Translations under genes and position numbers: made by a program | Shown here: piece by piece, positions 44,180-55,241 of the stretch | Layout of the letters: each line of letters starts with the position of its first letter | How positions within the stretch are numbered: the stretch's first letter is position 1 | Assembly (NCBI GenBank): GCA_021401465.1 | Contig: JADDMT010000113.1 | Location: 1-64,000 of the forward strand | Reading direction: 5' to 3' | Origin: Teratosphaeria epicoccoides | Taxonomy: Eukaryota; Ascomycota; Dothideomycetes; Mycosphaerellales; Teratosphaeriaceae | Length of the DNA stretch: 64,000 nucleotides | Notes under the pieces: generated by a model | Database searches by the model: none | Told to the model about the DNA's origin: nothing | The model's input: the letters and a program-made list of their open reading frames with translations, nothing else

Positions 44180-44423
44180 TCAGGCTTTTGTTGACATCAT
44201 GCGGGCTGGATGTACATGTAGTCCAGGAACACATACGAGTTTATGATCTTTGCAGCGCTGTAAGTGTCTTCTTAGCTGATTGCAAATTTGCACCACTACT
44301 CACGCCTTTTCGGTCAATACTACTTACATATGTATCTCCGGGAGCACAGAACTCGAAATCTTGGGCACTTGCAAGTTTTGACAAAGCTAGTGCAAGCAGG
44401 TACAATAAGAGGCGGGCATGCAT
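44180..44423 (-). CDS. Possible very small secreted protein (57 aa)
   Basis: Minus-strand exons 44423-44328 and 44257-44180 give 57 residues. The first 21 form a convincing signal peptide (MHARLLLYLLALALSKLASA), followed by QDFEFCAPGDTY. A 68-70-nt intron with a GTAAGT donor, branch-like sequence and ACAG acceptor leads to RCKDHKLVCVPG and a short tail, with three cysteines in the mature part. The signal peptide and strong donor are the main evidence. The 3' end could be different if another intron exists. Family unknown. Confidence 0.45.
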
Positions 44424-45714
44424 CTTTGGTCTCTGTTGGCGGTGCGTGCTGGTGGTCGACGTCTGCATGCAATATTCGGTTACAATGCAATGCTCGAGCG
44501 CTCGCAAAAGAAGTGGGATACCCTCGAATTGCTATGACTGTCCAAAATGCCGAGCATTAGAATCCCTAGACCGGATCGGTGATGGTGATCTATGCTGGTA
44601 CCAGGAAGATGTCCCAAGACGATGGACGACTTGCATATCTTGGCAGTCAAGAATGCGAGATACTTGTCTGCGAGCACTCGCTATAATGCTGCGTTTCGCA
44701 GCATGTAGCAAGGGCATCCTCAAGGCAGCCACCGGCACCTTTCCGGTGAAAACCCATCCAAGGCTCGATTTCGTTCGGGAAGGCTTTCGTCCCATTGGAA
44801 CGTGAAATGAAGCTGTGCGCCCATCTTCCTGCTCTTGCTTCTCCTTATTCCCCCAGCAGCTGAAAGTAATTGTGTGTCCGCTTCCGCAATGTGATGCATC
44901 TTCCGTATCAGATATATCTCGATGGAACCAGGGATAGCCCTTCTGGCACATTGTCAACATGCAGGACGAACCTAGGCTGCGGGTGTCATCAGGCAACAGC
45001 GGCTTAAGAGACGGGTCTCACCTTAGAGCTAGGTTTGCATGTGATCGTGGTGCACAACCTCGCCCGACACCGCACTCGAATTCATCTGCATCCTTACGCC
45101 CTTGGCTTCCTTTCTCTTACGTACCAGGATAGCAAGAGATCGACGATCAAAATCGACTGTCTCCTTATGCACCGCTTTCTCCAAGGTCGACCCGCATAAT
45201 TTGACAGCTGGTTTATAGGGTTGAACAGAAGAGCAGCAGCATCAGTAATCATAGTCCGTCAAGGATGTGATGGGAGTACAAATTAACAGTACGTGACACC
45301 CAAATCAAGCTCAACGAGACATGTCAATCGTTTGTGACTTTCTAACAGGATGGAATAATAATACACGTAGAACGCCCCCAAATGTCAGCTTAGAAAAGGC
45401 GCATAGATTTCGCCCTTCCCGTTTCAAGAAATCGCTGCCTTCCCTACCCTCTGAACCGCTGCCGCTCCCAACGCTTCTTGTAAGCCAGAAGAGCATCCAC
45501 CAAATCGCCCATAGTGCTGCCCCCCTTCAGCTGCATTGCAGCCACCTCAAATGCCGTCGAATCCAACGCCATTCGCTCCTTCTTCCACAAGCCGCTCACT
45601 TGGTCTTTATCGATGAGGTCGCTGCTCGTGGTAGCCCGGGCCCTTCATTTCTGCCTGTACAGATGGTACTTTGGCGTCTGGCCAGGCCTGCGCACCGCGT
45701 ACAAGAATGTGATT
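44424..45714. other. Gene-poor region
   Basis: Open frames on the plus strand (44098-44805 and 45321-45755) are cysteine- and arginine-scattered without family resemblance. No supportable feature. Confidence 0.4.
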
Positions 45715-46120
45715 TTATATACGTATTGGCCGCTGTGCAACCTCTTGCCGAATAAAAGAGGTGCGGATTTGAATCTCTCCGTACTCAACAGCCGGAGTTG
45801 ACATGTGCAGCATCCTGCGCTGCAGACTTGAGGTATCTCCAACAGTCGCCTTGACGTCCTTGGAGACTGCCTGGACCCGGTACAGCTGGACGCGATCAGG
45901 GTTCAAGAGAATTTGCTCTGCCAGCTCCGGAGTAGCAAACACGCGCTCTCCCAGGGAAGGTTCACTCGACTTCTCCTGCTTGCTCCTCTTGCCCGATGCT
46001 GCCTGTTCGGTGATCTTCGTGACCTTGGTAGCCTAGCCGATGTCCGCTGTATTTTCCCGGATCTGATTCATCTTGTCGACTCGGGTGGCCCTGGTGGGCT
46101 TGATGGGCTTGGTGACCTTG
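45715..46120 (-). pseudogene. Decayed F-box-like gene fragment
   Basis: On the minus strand, the sequence reads FATPELAEQILLNPDRVQLYR then VQAVSKDVKATVGDTSSLQR, which matches the N-terminal F-box-like domain of the fungal family also seen at 42134. Upstream in the same frame a lysine/threonine-rich linker continues through one in-frame TAG at 46033-46035 into MNQIRENTADIG. Downstream the frame ends at 45715 with no C-terminal domain. The in-frame stop and missing C-terminus suggest a truncated relic, though a cryptic intron over the TAG cannot be fully excluded. Confidence 0.55.
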
Positions 46121-47344
46121 TATGGTATGGCTGTGGACCTCGGATGGATTTCTTTTGTCGGTTGCGGAGCTTTAGCTAAGCCGGTGAAGCAACGCCTCTC
46201 GAGTATTTCGAGTGATGAGTGCCAATATGCTGGGGTCAACTCAGGAGTGCTTGTGCCGCTGAAACCTGCACGCGTCGTTGTTAATGTCGATTGATATTGT
46301 ATCGGCGGATTCCTTGGATGGCTGAATGGCGAGGCCGTGAAGCAATCCACGAGGTTAGGGGGTAAAAGGAAGTTTGTGGCAAGTGGCTGCTGGCTTGTGG
46401 ATTCTTGTACTCAACTCGGCTGCGCCCAAGTGTTTCCAAGCTGTCGCCTCGTGAAGTGGTCATCACATTTCTGACCCAGATCTGTATGTGACTACATCCA
46501 TCGTCTACGCCAAGGCTTTCACAAACAATGCAGAACATCACAAGTCCCGACCGCGTCCTTCACTACGTCAAGAATGATGCTTGAGGTGAACAAAAACTCA
46601 CCGAGTTCCCGTCTCGCTGAGCTAGGTGACCCAACCTTGCGTAGCCGCTAGCACGTACAATGTCAATGCCAAATTCGACAAATTCGACAAGCCGCTCCAG
46701 AACGGGGGACTTCGCCTCAAGACCGGACTAATGCAGTCTGAGTTGCATTACAGTAAGACCCTTGCACCATCGAATGTACTCTGAACGACGGTCCAAACAT
46801 GCAACGCTGGTCCGAGGACGCCGAGGATGAGCGCGGATCTTGATTGGTTGATGCATCGTAGTTCTGACAGCATATACAACCGTGCGGGTGAGTACGCGAG
46901 AGTGCGTAAGAGGTGTCTAGCCACGGATGATTGCCAGATCATGATCGAGGCCTGGGCCGGGCGAAAACGCACCGAAGAGTTCCAATGGTCGAGCAGTTTC
47001 TGGTCCACAGGCTCTTCCACCATTGGCGAGCTTGTTGACCGTATCGTAGGGACGAAAAAGTTGGACTTCGCGGCATGAGACAATTTGGCGACCGCGTTGC
47101 GGGATCGGATTGCGAAATCGCCAGGTAGAGGCAGAAAGTATGACAGTTTTCGAGTGAGCAAGCGAGTCGGCGTTTGGTGGTGCTAGTGGGTACTCGTGTC
47201 CAGCAAAGATTGCGCGATATTCGTAGCGTACACTAGTCCACCGAGTCCAGTAAATGTTCGGACTCACTGTCGACAGCGTCTTACATGAGATTCAAGACCG
47301 TTCTCATCTTGTATGGGCGCAACTTTGAGCGCAGCACTTTATGG
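46121..47344. other. Gene-poor region
   Basis: Overlapping frames on both strands between 46748 and 47267 are of similar length and show no family signal. No supportable gene. Confidence 0.4.
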
Positions 47345-48641
47345 TCAATTGCGCAATAGCCCATCGCTTGACTGTTCCGTGCTTACCAACCCAGCAAGCT
47401 GATCGTACCCTTCCTTCATCCACTTCCACCTCATCTCAGCCTCCCTCAGCGTACCGTTTTCCAAGGCATCTTTCGCCTCGTAGAATCCCTGCATCTTCCA
47501 CATCTGTTTCATATCCCATAATCGAATACTCTCGTCTGATGGCCTCCACCACTTTTCGTGTACACTGTGTACGCCACCGTCAAGATCTTCGGATGAAGGG
47601 TAAAGCACATTCCACCTGCACGTCACTGGTCAGCGTTCAAGTAATAGGTCAGTTAGGAGGATCGGCTTACATGAAGCTAGGCTCCAGCCATGGTATGTTT
47701 GCGTCCCTTCTGTGCGCGTAATTCAGCATCTCCTGCTCTGGCATGAATGGGTCAAAGAGTGAATGTGATCTATCCTTGCCCTTCTGATCTTTCAGGTGCG
47801 CAATTGACATATAATACTCGTACATCTCGTTGTCAGGCTTGAGCACGAAGAACCCAGCATTAAAGTAGTTCTTGCCTGAATACATAGCCCCTTCGTCCGT
47901 CGGCGGCCAATGATGCTGTCTCATGTTATGGTCCGCAACGAAGGAGTACGTGGAAGGTGGTCGCCCCTCGCCTCGATTGTAGACTGACTCATTGGTGCCA
48001 GTTGTTTGCAGTTCCTTCACAGCCGGATCATCAAAGAGTCCATCCATGGGATGCTGCAAAAGTGTGTCGCCATCAAAGAAGCAGATGCGTTCAAATTGCG
48101 TAAGTTGCCAAAGCCGCAGCTTCATTAACACGTATTTCCAATGGAATACAGGCGTAATCACCCAGCCAGGATCTGGATTGGTCGCCGCCATGACAATGGC
48201 ACCATCACGACGCATGCGCTCTTGCTTCTCCGCCGATACATCTAGCGAGACAATGACGATGATTTGATAACCATGTTCTGACTTGGTCTGTTTGTCATGT
48301 ACCGTCTGATAGATCAAAGTCCGGACCGCTTGAAAGTACTCATCCTTCTCCATCGGCGTGGTGTCTGGCTCGGTCGGCGGCGAATAAAAGGTCGCGTAGG
48401 CGTACTTTGCTGTAACATTTTCCAGCTGCGTGAAATCAATCCAATCTAGATATGACGCTGGCTTCGGCGCCAGGCCAGTTGACTGCTTGACATCATTCAC
48501 GAGGCGCTCCCCAATGCTGTCTGGCGTTGGCCATATTGCCGTTACGACCAGGAGTACCAAGATTGTGGCGAATAAACTGATATTCTTTCGTCCGCAAGGG
48601 AGTCGTGCTAGCAAAGTGCTACATGTATTATTGATGGCCAT
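47345..48641 (-). CDS. GT8-like (glycogenin-type) glycosyltransferase, type II membrane protein
   Basis: Minus-strand exons 48641-47671 and 47615-47345 (55-nt intron) give 413 residues. After a short cytosolic tail comes one membrane anchor (ISLFATILVLLVVTAIW), placing the catalytic domain in the Golgi or ER lumen. The domain carries the metal-binding DxD in FERICFFDGDTLL, then NYFNAGFFVLKP, and EQEMLNYAH before W-rich elements (the PSFMWNVLYPS motif is split by the intron). These are features of family 8 transferases. The donor is probably a UDP-sugar; the acceptor is unknown. The start at 48641 is preferred because an ATG 29 codons upstream would add an unconserved hydrophobic stretch. Confidence 0.85.
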
Positions 48642-49723
48642 TGCGCTTGTGCAGTTGCGGACATCGACCAGCAAGGTACAAGGCAGGAGGTATGCCAGGA
48701 GAGCGCTGTAACTCTCAAATGATGGCAAGCTGCTTGCTTCATCTTACTGAATAGGTAGCCACAGAGCGAATAGGCTAAGTAATTCTGATTAATTGGCACA
48801 TCAATTGCTAGCTTCTGTACCGCGGGGAAGTTAGCGGCAGGTTTGCAACTAGCAAGCTTGCTAGCTAAAACTCACTTTGATTCCCTGTTAAATTAGCTAG
48901 TAAACTTGCTAATTGCTAACCTGCCGCTAACCTCCCCACGTCACGTGACCGGTGCTTTTTGTCGGCCAATCAGAGGCCTCGCCCATGTCCAAGATTCTTC
49001 AGTAAGATAGCAAGACAAGCTTGCCAATGGTCAGGAGGAGCATCGGGGAAGAAAATCCGGTAGCACGGCTGAATTATGTATGGGAGCGGCGTTTGATGAT
49101 CTTGACGTTCTGAGGTAAATGTACATTTGAGGACGTCGCCAGGTCTCGAGTGGTTTGACTGTGCCGTTGAGGCCTCCATCATGCCAGACACGAATAGGAG
49201 GGGTTTGGCGTTGTGAAGAACTATATCGCAGACTCAAAAAGGTCAGGTTGGTAAGGGGACCGAGGGCCGGGCCAGGGGAAAGTGAGGTCGTCGTAAAGGG
49301 AAGTCTTCATTCAAATTCCGAGTAGAGGCCACTGAAACATCGCCCCTAATTCCTCGAAGGCGCTGAATCACTGTCCGCTGCTGAGTCAAAGCAAATTAGT
49401 CAGGCCACAAGCGATCATTGCAAGTGTCGTCGCCTGCTCAATCCACGTCTGTTATCTACGTCTGTCAAGTTTCTGCTCAAGCTCACCTGGTGTGTCAAGA
49501 CCGGGTCTGACTGAGCGGCACATACATGCTCAACGGCCTGGATCGTATCCGCGTGAGGTGCTACGGCGCGACCTGCCTGCGATGGGAGGATTGCAAGCCA
49601 CGACATGCGCTGATTTGTTGGCATGCACCAGCAGCGACATGCCTGACCAGCAATTAACATCACCGCGCGGTACTTGCTTCTTGCCATAATAAGCCTACTC
49701 TTACAACATCAAGATATATATTC
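48642..49723. other. Intergenic region containing a MITE-like inverted repeat
   Basis: About 1.1 kb. The only structure found is the inverted repeat at 48821-48940, listed separately. The remainder shows no coding signal. Confidence 0.45.
48821..48940. repeat. MITE-like inverted repeat (two 46-bp arms, 28-bp spacer)
   Basis: Arm 48821-48866 and arm 48895-48940 are inverted copies differing at six positions. Five of the six differences are transitions. The arms are rich in GCTAGC/TTAGC motifs and enclose 28 bases. No coding capacity. The structure resembles a short non-autonomous DNA element or a strong hairpin. Confidence 0.8.
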
Positions 49724-50707
49724 TCACTCATCCATCTGCCAGGCGTATTCTAGTGCCTCCTTATCCTTCGCTTTATTTCGTGCCTGGAACCATTTCTTCT
49801 CAAACCCATTACTTCTGTCTACACCATCCCATCTCCAACCTGGCCGTATGCCATACCGGTTGGGCTCAAATGCGCCCTGATACGTTTTTCCGGTCTTGCT
49901 CTTGCCTTTTCCATTTTTGCTCTTTTTGCTCGCGAGTAATTGGGCCATAGGGTCATTCCATCGCTCCTGCTCTTTGAGTTCATCGTTCAGCTTTTTGTCA
50001 TCGGCATGTCGCGCAACACCTGCCGTAGCAGCCTCTGCCAGAGCAGCTTTTCTCTCTTCCTTTTCTCGTCGTTGAACGTCACCCTTGCGACTCTCCAGCT
50101 CTTGCTGCTTCTTGCGCTCTTCCACCTCTGCCTTGTGACGCATTTCAGCGCGCTTCATGGCTACGTTAATGATGCGACCTGACGCGTCACGGTATATCGT
50201 TTCTTGAGATTTGCCTCCAGGATCCAAACCAGCCTCCTTCATTGCCTTCATTTCTGCTTTCTGCTTCCGCTTGAGCGCTGCTGTGACTTGGTCTGCCGTC
50301 TGTAGCCCGGCCATGGCGCCCGAAGCCATCAAGGGGCCGTCTCCTTCCTCGTCGACAATTGCCGGAGCATGCTCGTCCTCTGCCGCCCGCTTTGCTGCGT
50401 CTGCCTGCGCGCCGGCCAAAATTGCATCTGCCGCCGCTTGCTCCGAGTCCTTTGGCGCCTCTACCCCTACTTTGACCCAGTTTGATTTCTTGACAGGTTT
50501 AGTCAGCCCACCAGTTAGGCCGCCGCCGCCCACGACCATGGGCGCGTCCTCGTCCTCGTCCGCATCGGCTTTCTGTTTTGTCCAATCGTTGAGATCGTCT
50601 TCGGCAATCGTGAGGCCTTCAAAATTGGCCTCTTTTCGTTTTCGCTTCTTAGTTGGCTTCCGATCAGCTGAAAGATATTTGCTGGCAAGATAGTCGGCGA
50701 GAGGCAT
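49724..50707 (-). CDS. CWC26: Pre-mRNA-splicing factor Cwc26/Bud13
   Basis: This is a single exon of 327 residues. Bud13 belongs to the RES complex, which helps retain and splice pre-mRNA on activated spliceosomes in the nucleus. It starts MPLADYLASKYLSADRK, the family N-terminus. The conserved core includes ETIYRDASGRIINVAMKRAE, and the C-terminus GAFEPNRYGIRPGWRWDGVD followed by RSNGFEKKWFQARN. A charged, lysine-rich coiled region fills the middle. The length is typical for fungi. Confidence 0.95.
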   Translation of the reverse strand: MPLADYLASKYLSADRKPTKKRKRKEANFEGLTIAEDDLNDWTKQKADADEDEDAPMVVGGGGLTGGLTKPVKKSNWVKVGVEAPKDSEQAAADAILAGAQADAAKRAAEDEHAPAIVDEEGDGPLMASGAMAGLQTADQVTAALKRKQKAEMKAMKEAGLDPGGKSQETIYRDASGRIINVAMKRAEMRHKAEVEERKKQQELESRKGDVQRREKEERKAALAEAATAGVARHADDKKLNDELKEQERWNDPMAQLLASKKSKNGKGKSKTGKTYQGAFEPNRYGIRPGWRWDGVDRSNGFEKKWFQARNKAKDKEALEYAWQMDE

Positions 50708-50872
50708 GGTGCAAGGTGTGGTATGCGTGAAGTTGAAAAGATCAGATCACATATTTTAGAAATTCGTGAGTCATGTCGAGATCTGACACCAACACGCGAG
50801 ATCGCTGCCGACCGCTGAGCGGTACACAAACATATATGCATTTACAGACGGTATGTGAAGTGGTTGATCAAG

Positions 50873-51376
50873 ATGCCACGTTCAGACGAAGCAGCTATGT
50901 GGTACTCGGCTGTATACAGCGCCGTACAAGAAGTGCCTCACGGCAAAGTCACGTCATATGGACACATAGCAAATCTGCTTGGCTATCGTGCGTCGCCATG
51001 ACTCAAGTAGCAACAATGATGACCAGAAAGCTGACGGTGCTGCAAGCTGAGCGCCCTCGCCAAGTGGGTGTCTGTCTCAAGCACCTGCCATCCGCTTCTG
51101 ATCAGCCCAACGCTCGTTTCAACAGCGCCACAGTGCCGTGGCAGCGCATCATAAACGCCAGGGGAGTGATCAGTCCAAGGTGCGCATTGCCAACACACTG
51201 GTCTCAGGCGTTTCACCCAGTCTAATACTCGCAGAGGGACCAATGGAGCTGCCCGCCAAGCAGCGGCTCTTGCGCAAGAAGGCGTCGAAGTTGTCAAGAG
51301 CAGCATGGGAGAGCAGACAGTCGACTTCTCGGTGTGTGGTTGGTTTCCAAACGAGTTGCCAAGCGCCGAAGAGTGA
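50873..51376 (+). CDS. ATL1: Alkyltransferase-like DNA repair protein Atl1
   Basis: Exons 50873-50987, 51047-51179 and 51235-51376 give 129 residues. The fold is the O6-alkylguanine-DNA alkyltransferase DNA-binding domain: VPHGKVTSYGHIANLLGY, RPRQVGVCLKHLPS and VPWQRIINARGVISPRG. Where true alkyltransferases have the reactive cysteine (PCHR) this protein has tryptophan (PWQR), the signature of Atl1. Such proteins bind O6-alkylguanine, flip it, and hand lesions to nucleotide excision repair. Both introns (59 and 55 nt) keep phase; the first has a CTGAC branch. The start lies 165 bp from the divergent Cwc26 start. Confidence 0.92.
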
Positions 51377-51779
51377 CCTGCGTATCTGCTTTGCTACGAG
51401 GCCAAGACCCTTGAAGAGGGACTTGAATGCAGGTGGACCAGTGGATCACATGCAAACGGCTAGACGGTAACAGATGATAAGCCTTACACAGCCGAATGAC
51501 GCACCCAAGATGACTGTGTCATGTTTCTGATCAGTTCCAGCCCTGCGGAACAGGCATCATCGTGATTCTCATGACCAAATTGAGCCGCACAAAGCAACTC
51601 AAGTAGACCGCATTCCTGAGCTTAACGCGTGACCATGAAGACGGCACGCGCCTGGCGTGCTTATCGCCGACTTGATGCTTTCCCTACAGTCAACACTAAC
51701 TTGTAAACTCACATGGGGTTCGAATGATGCAAGAACGGATAACGCGGCCGATGCGCATGTGCACTGACTATACTTGTGC
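51377..51779. other. Intergenic region
   Basis: Normal-composition flank downstream of Atl1. A TTCGAAT-like loop near 51717 recalls a tRNA T-arm, but no cloverleaf forms around it. Confidence 0.4.
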
Positions 51780-52230
51780 TAGTAGACTAGCATGAAAATG
51801 TGACGAGGTTTACGTTAGGAGTGTACTCCTAATGTTTTAAGTAGTATGTGTAGAGCATCTACACATATCCTACTAACTCTAAGGTTCTATAATGCGTTTC
51901 TTTATAGTCATGACTAAATAGGGACAGCTAAGCTACTTAGTAAAGCTAGTATATATGCTTGCCCTATAATTTCAAAGATTAACTAAAGTATGTAATTATA
52001 GTTTTCCTAATATCCTAATCTACATGTAAACTAAAGGTATTATAAAGCTACCTAACATGTAAGTAGTTTCATGAGTTAATCTTTAAACTAAGGAACTTCT
52101 CTGTCTTATATGTACTATAATAATGTTAAGGATTAAGCATAACATATAATTATGTAGGCTATCTGCCTATTTACTCTTATATAGTATAAGTATACTAAAT
52201 CCTATACCCTATACATTCTACATGCTTTAC
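51780..52230. repeat. AT-rich block with RIP-like character
   Basis: About 450 bases abruptly rich in TA dinucleotides and poor in GC, enclosed by normal DNA. It contains small palindromes (TTAGGAGTGTACTCCTAA near 51814; GTAGAGCATCTAC near 51850). Looks like a mutated repeat remnant; no protein homology seen. Confidence 0.6.
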
Positions 52231-52255
52231 TTAGTGTCGCGGCGTCAGCATCCAT

Positions 52256-52719
52256 ATATAGCGGCACACGCACGGCAAGGCTCCGGTCGCTGTTGTCGTG
52301 TGTAAAGCTGATTCTGAAGATCTGGCACTAGCCGCCGCGAAAAAAACCGTCCAAGAACGAATCGGCCGTGTCGATACCAAGTTGTTTGATAGCTTGGATA
52401 ATGGTTTCCTCTCTAAGAGCCCGCCTACCATTTGGCTGCATTTTGCTGAGAAAACGATATTATTTGAAAGGAGGAGCGCTCGTATGCCAGGCGAGAAGAC
52501 TAAGCAAGGTGCTCGGTAGAAGAGATATAAGCATGGGCCAGCAGAAACCCTGGACCCTGAATCTGGTTCAACTTCGGCCTGGTTTTCGGAGGTGCGGCTA
52601 ACTAGGGAGATAGGAAGCAACAGCAGCAGCACGGCTTCTCGGAAATTTGCTGGTGGCGGACTTGCAGTCTCGGACCGATCTTGGTTTGAAAAGCTAGAAG
52701 GCACTTCTAGTTGAAGCCT
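52256..52719 (+). pseudogene. Coding-like remnant with an in-frame TAG
   Basis: From 52277 the plus strand reads KAPVAVVVCKADSEDL, then a helical, charged stretch to 52516, meets a TAG at 52517-52519, and continues in the same frame (KRYKHGPAETLDPES) to a second stop at about 52717. A further TAG precedes it near 52265. The opposite strand is also open, so coding is not proven. Adjacent to the AT-rich block, the TAGs could be RIP products. No family recognised. Confidence 0.35.
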
Positions 52720-52945
52720 GAATGTGACAAACAAAAATTTGGAGCTAGTCTCTTTCAGGTTCACAGCGGTGATCTCGTGCCCATCACGTGCAAGAAGCAC
52801 AACGACGCTAGCGTAAGTTACTGCAACCAAATGTAAATCGAACGAATGTACCTCATCTCGACCATCGTAGCCACGACTTCCGAGCCGTCTCTTGTTTCGC
52901 TCCTATATCACCTCTTCCGCGGCGTTCGCAGATGAACGTCTCTTC

Positions 52946-53665
52946 CTACAATTCAGCCCGAGATAGTGATTGCGTGGGCGCCGTGAGGGTGGTCGGCAGC
53001 ACTGGCGTTGCAAGTGCAGCGACATCCGCGCCTGTACAGGCTCTCAGAAAGCCACCAGATAGTAGGAATCTGGACCAAGTCCTCTGGATACTGCTATCAT
53101 TTAGTCAAATGCTAGATGAGCCGGCTGTGAGGAGAAGCTTGCTTACATCCTCCGGTTGAAGATTGATATTGGTCATGCCCTGCGTGATCTCGCAAGAGCC
53201 AGGAAAATCATCCCCAGGGTAGCGAGCCAGCCCAAAGAGGCTACTGAGACCTAGCTCCTCGAGCAATCCCTCCAGCTCCGCAATGAATTTCAGCTCCTCC
53301 CGACCAAATGCGACATCATCTGCCTGCTTCGTATAGCGGAACTCGGTGGGCTTTAACATCCCATCCTGGTCGTACGCCCACATGTGCGGCTTAAGATCAT
53401 CCATTCCTGGAACGGCCCTCCAGAGCGTGGATGTGCCATTGTACTCGACGAGCTTCTGGTCGACTGGGATGTCGAAGTGACGGTGAAGCATGGACAGACC
53501 AAACTTGGTATCCATACCTGCACGGACAAAGAAGTCCTTGAGCTGATCGATTAAAGCGTCACCTCCTGCCTTGAGATACGCCTCTCGTGCAACCTTTAAC
53601 GTCGGAAGGTTCTGGACCAGTGCGGGGGAGTACAGGCCGAGCGTGGCGGTAGGCATTGCAGACAA
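52946..53665 (-). CDS. Unrecognised fungal protein, HRH-D family member 1
   Basis: Minus-strand exons 53665-53147 and tentatively 53083-52946 give about 218 residues. Without the second exon the frame ends at 53105 after a GTAAGC donor-like site. Features: no signal peptide; conserved-looking blocks FGLSMLHRHFDIP, LVEYNGTSTLW and FIAELEGLLEELG. The motif FGxSxxHRHxD also occurs in the protein at 55971, so the two are diverged paralogues. I recall similar fungal hypothetical proteins but no function. Histidine and arginine spacing could bind metal or phosphate, which is speculation. Confidence 0.62.
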
Positions 53666-54104
53666 CGAATTCGATAGTGCTTATGGTTGGAGTAGTCGCA
53701 GAGTGCTGGAGATGACGAGAAGATGCGACAGCTACAGAATCTAGGAAAGGCATATGGTCCTTATATGTCCCTCTGCGCCGTGAAATATCCATGCTGCACC
53801 TCGCACTGAACATGTCTGCGTAAAGAAAGACGAGCAAGAGTGCCTGATCTACTCACAGAATACCAGCCATAGCTGTGAGGAGGCTGTGTCGTCTCCCTAA
53901 CTTGGACTATTCTGAAATTGAGCTGCACGCAACCTAGCCAATTAGTGTGATCCGCGAGAACCTGTGAGCCATTCAGCGCCCGCTTCGGTCCAGCACCCTA
54001 CTTTGCTCGCTAAGCCGCAAGCGGCGCAGGTACACTGCACCTGAACTACTTATGGTGTAGTACTCACTCGACGCCATTCGTTTCCAAGTTTCAAGAGCAT
54101 AATT

Positions 54105-55233
54105 ATGAGTGGGCGCCTGGACAACTTCTCTGGTTCTGTCGAGCAGTATGTTGCATATCTTGAACAAGAAATCCTCAAGCTGCGAAGACAAAATTCCACG
54201 TTTCTCAGGCCCAACTCGCGTCCAACAATTGGCCCAAGCAATTCTGGAGAAACAGCAATTGAGTTGAGCAAAGTCGCATCGACGTCGACTTCCGGAGAGC
54301 TGTTGAAACGATCCCGCGAGCTGGAGTTCATCATTGTCGGACCCGGGGCCTCTACGTTCAATCCAGTCAAACGCTCCAGTCAGCTTTCTCGGTGGAAGCA
54401 AAACGCAAATGCATTGATCGCAGAGACTCCAAAAGCTGAAGACTGGTACAATTCGTTGAAAGAGCAGGGACTATACGAGATGATGAGTAACGGTCAAGCC
54501 GTAGCCTGTCTCATTTCGATTGAGACCAGCAATCGCCCAGCTCTCCTGTTTGCGTCGTATCGCAGGCATCTGACATGTGTGACCGCCTTAGAAGCTATGC
54601 TCAAGTTGCTGCGCATAGAGCTTCAGCAGCGTCCATCGTGCTGAAGCTCGCCAACTTCCAGAAGTTTCTTATACTGTCGGCATGTTACGTCCTAAGTCAA
54701 ACAGACGAACAAACTCAAGTACTGGACATCATACGCATTTGCGTCGGACGCGACGTCACACCAAGTCGTGGAGTAGAGATTCTCAAAACTTGTCACTTTG
54801 TCAACAAGCTGCTCGATACCCTCTCTCAACACGGCTGGGGCCTTCGAAGTTGCGAGCTTTTTGTCCTGTGTGAGTAAATCATTGCTTTCTAGCGGCAAGG
54901 AATTGATCTCTTCCAGGGAATCGGTCGACGAGCTTTTTTGAACAACTTTGCCATGCAAAAGAAAGTAGCCTTCGATTGTTCCAGGACTCCATCGCCACGC
55001 AAGCATTCACCAAGATTACTGAGACACCACACCCTTGGACATCGTTCTTCGTACCGATATTGGTGAAGCAAATGATCGGAGGAAGTGTCACGTAAGTGGA
55101 ATATCCTCGCTCGTTGGCTCATCCCTAATTTGCCTGTAGCATTCACCGTGTATGTGAGCTGCTTGGATATACAGACTCTTACTTTACCCGTGACAATCCC
55201 TGGCAGTACTTTCCAGAAAATTTGAGCGCATAG
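54105..55233 (+). CDS. Unrecognised orphan protein, four exons
   Basis: Exons 54105-54547 (or 54556), 54592-54869, 54917-55091 and 55140-55233 give 329 (or 332) residues. The N-terminus is helical (SVEQYVAYLEQEILKLRRQN, coiled-coil-like). The middle and C-terminal part is a compact helical region, ending with HRVCELLGYTDSYFTRDNPW and QYFPENLSA. Introns 2 (47 nt) and 3 (48 nt) have strong donors; intron 1 is short (44 or 35 nt) with a CTGAC branch and is the least certain. The frame stays open only when these are removed. No domain recognised; no membrane or secretion signal. Confidence 0.6.
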
Positions 55234-55241
55234 CTAAGTAG

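Noticed and set aside
44098..44805. 235-codon plus-strand frame
   Set aside because: Amino-acid composition looks random, with scattered Cys, Trp and Met; no domain or intron structure, and the opposite strand has a better small-gene candidate.
51710..51735. tRNA T-arm-like GGGTTCGAAT sequence
   Set aside because: No acceptor stem, anticodon arm or A/B-box arrangement can be assembled around it.
52231..52830. 199-codon minus-strand frame
   Set aside because: It is open but lacks any recognisable motif and overlaps a plus-strand remnant with better coding character; kept only as an alternative for that interval.
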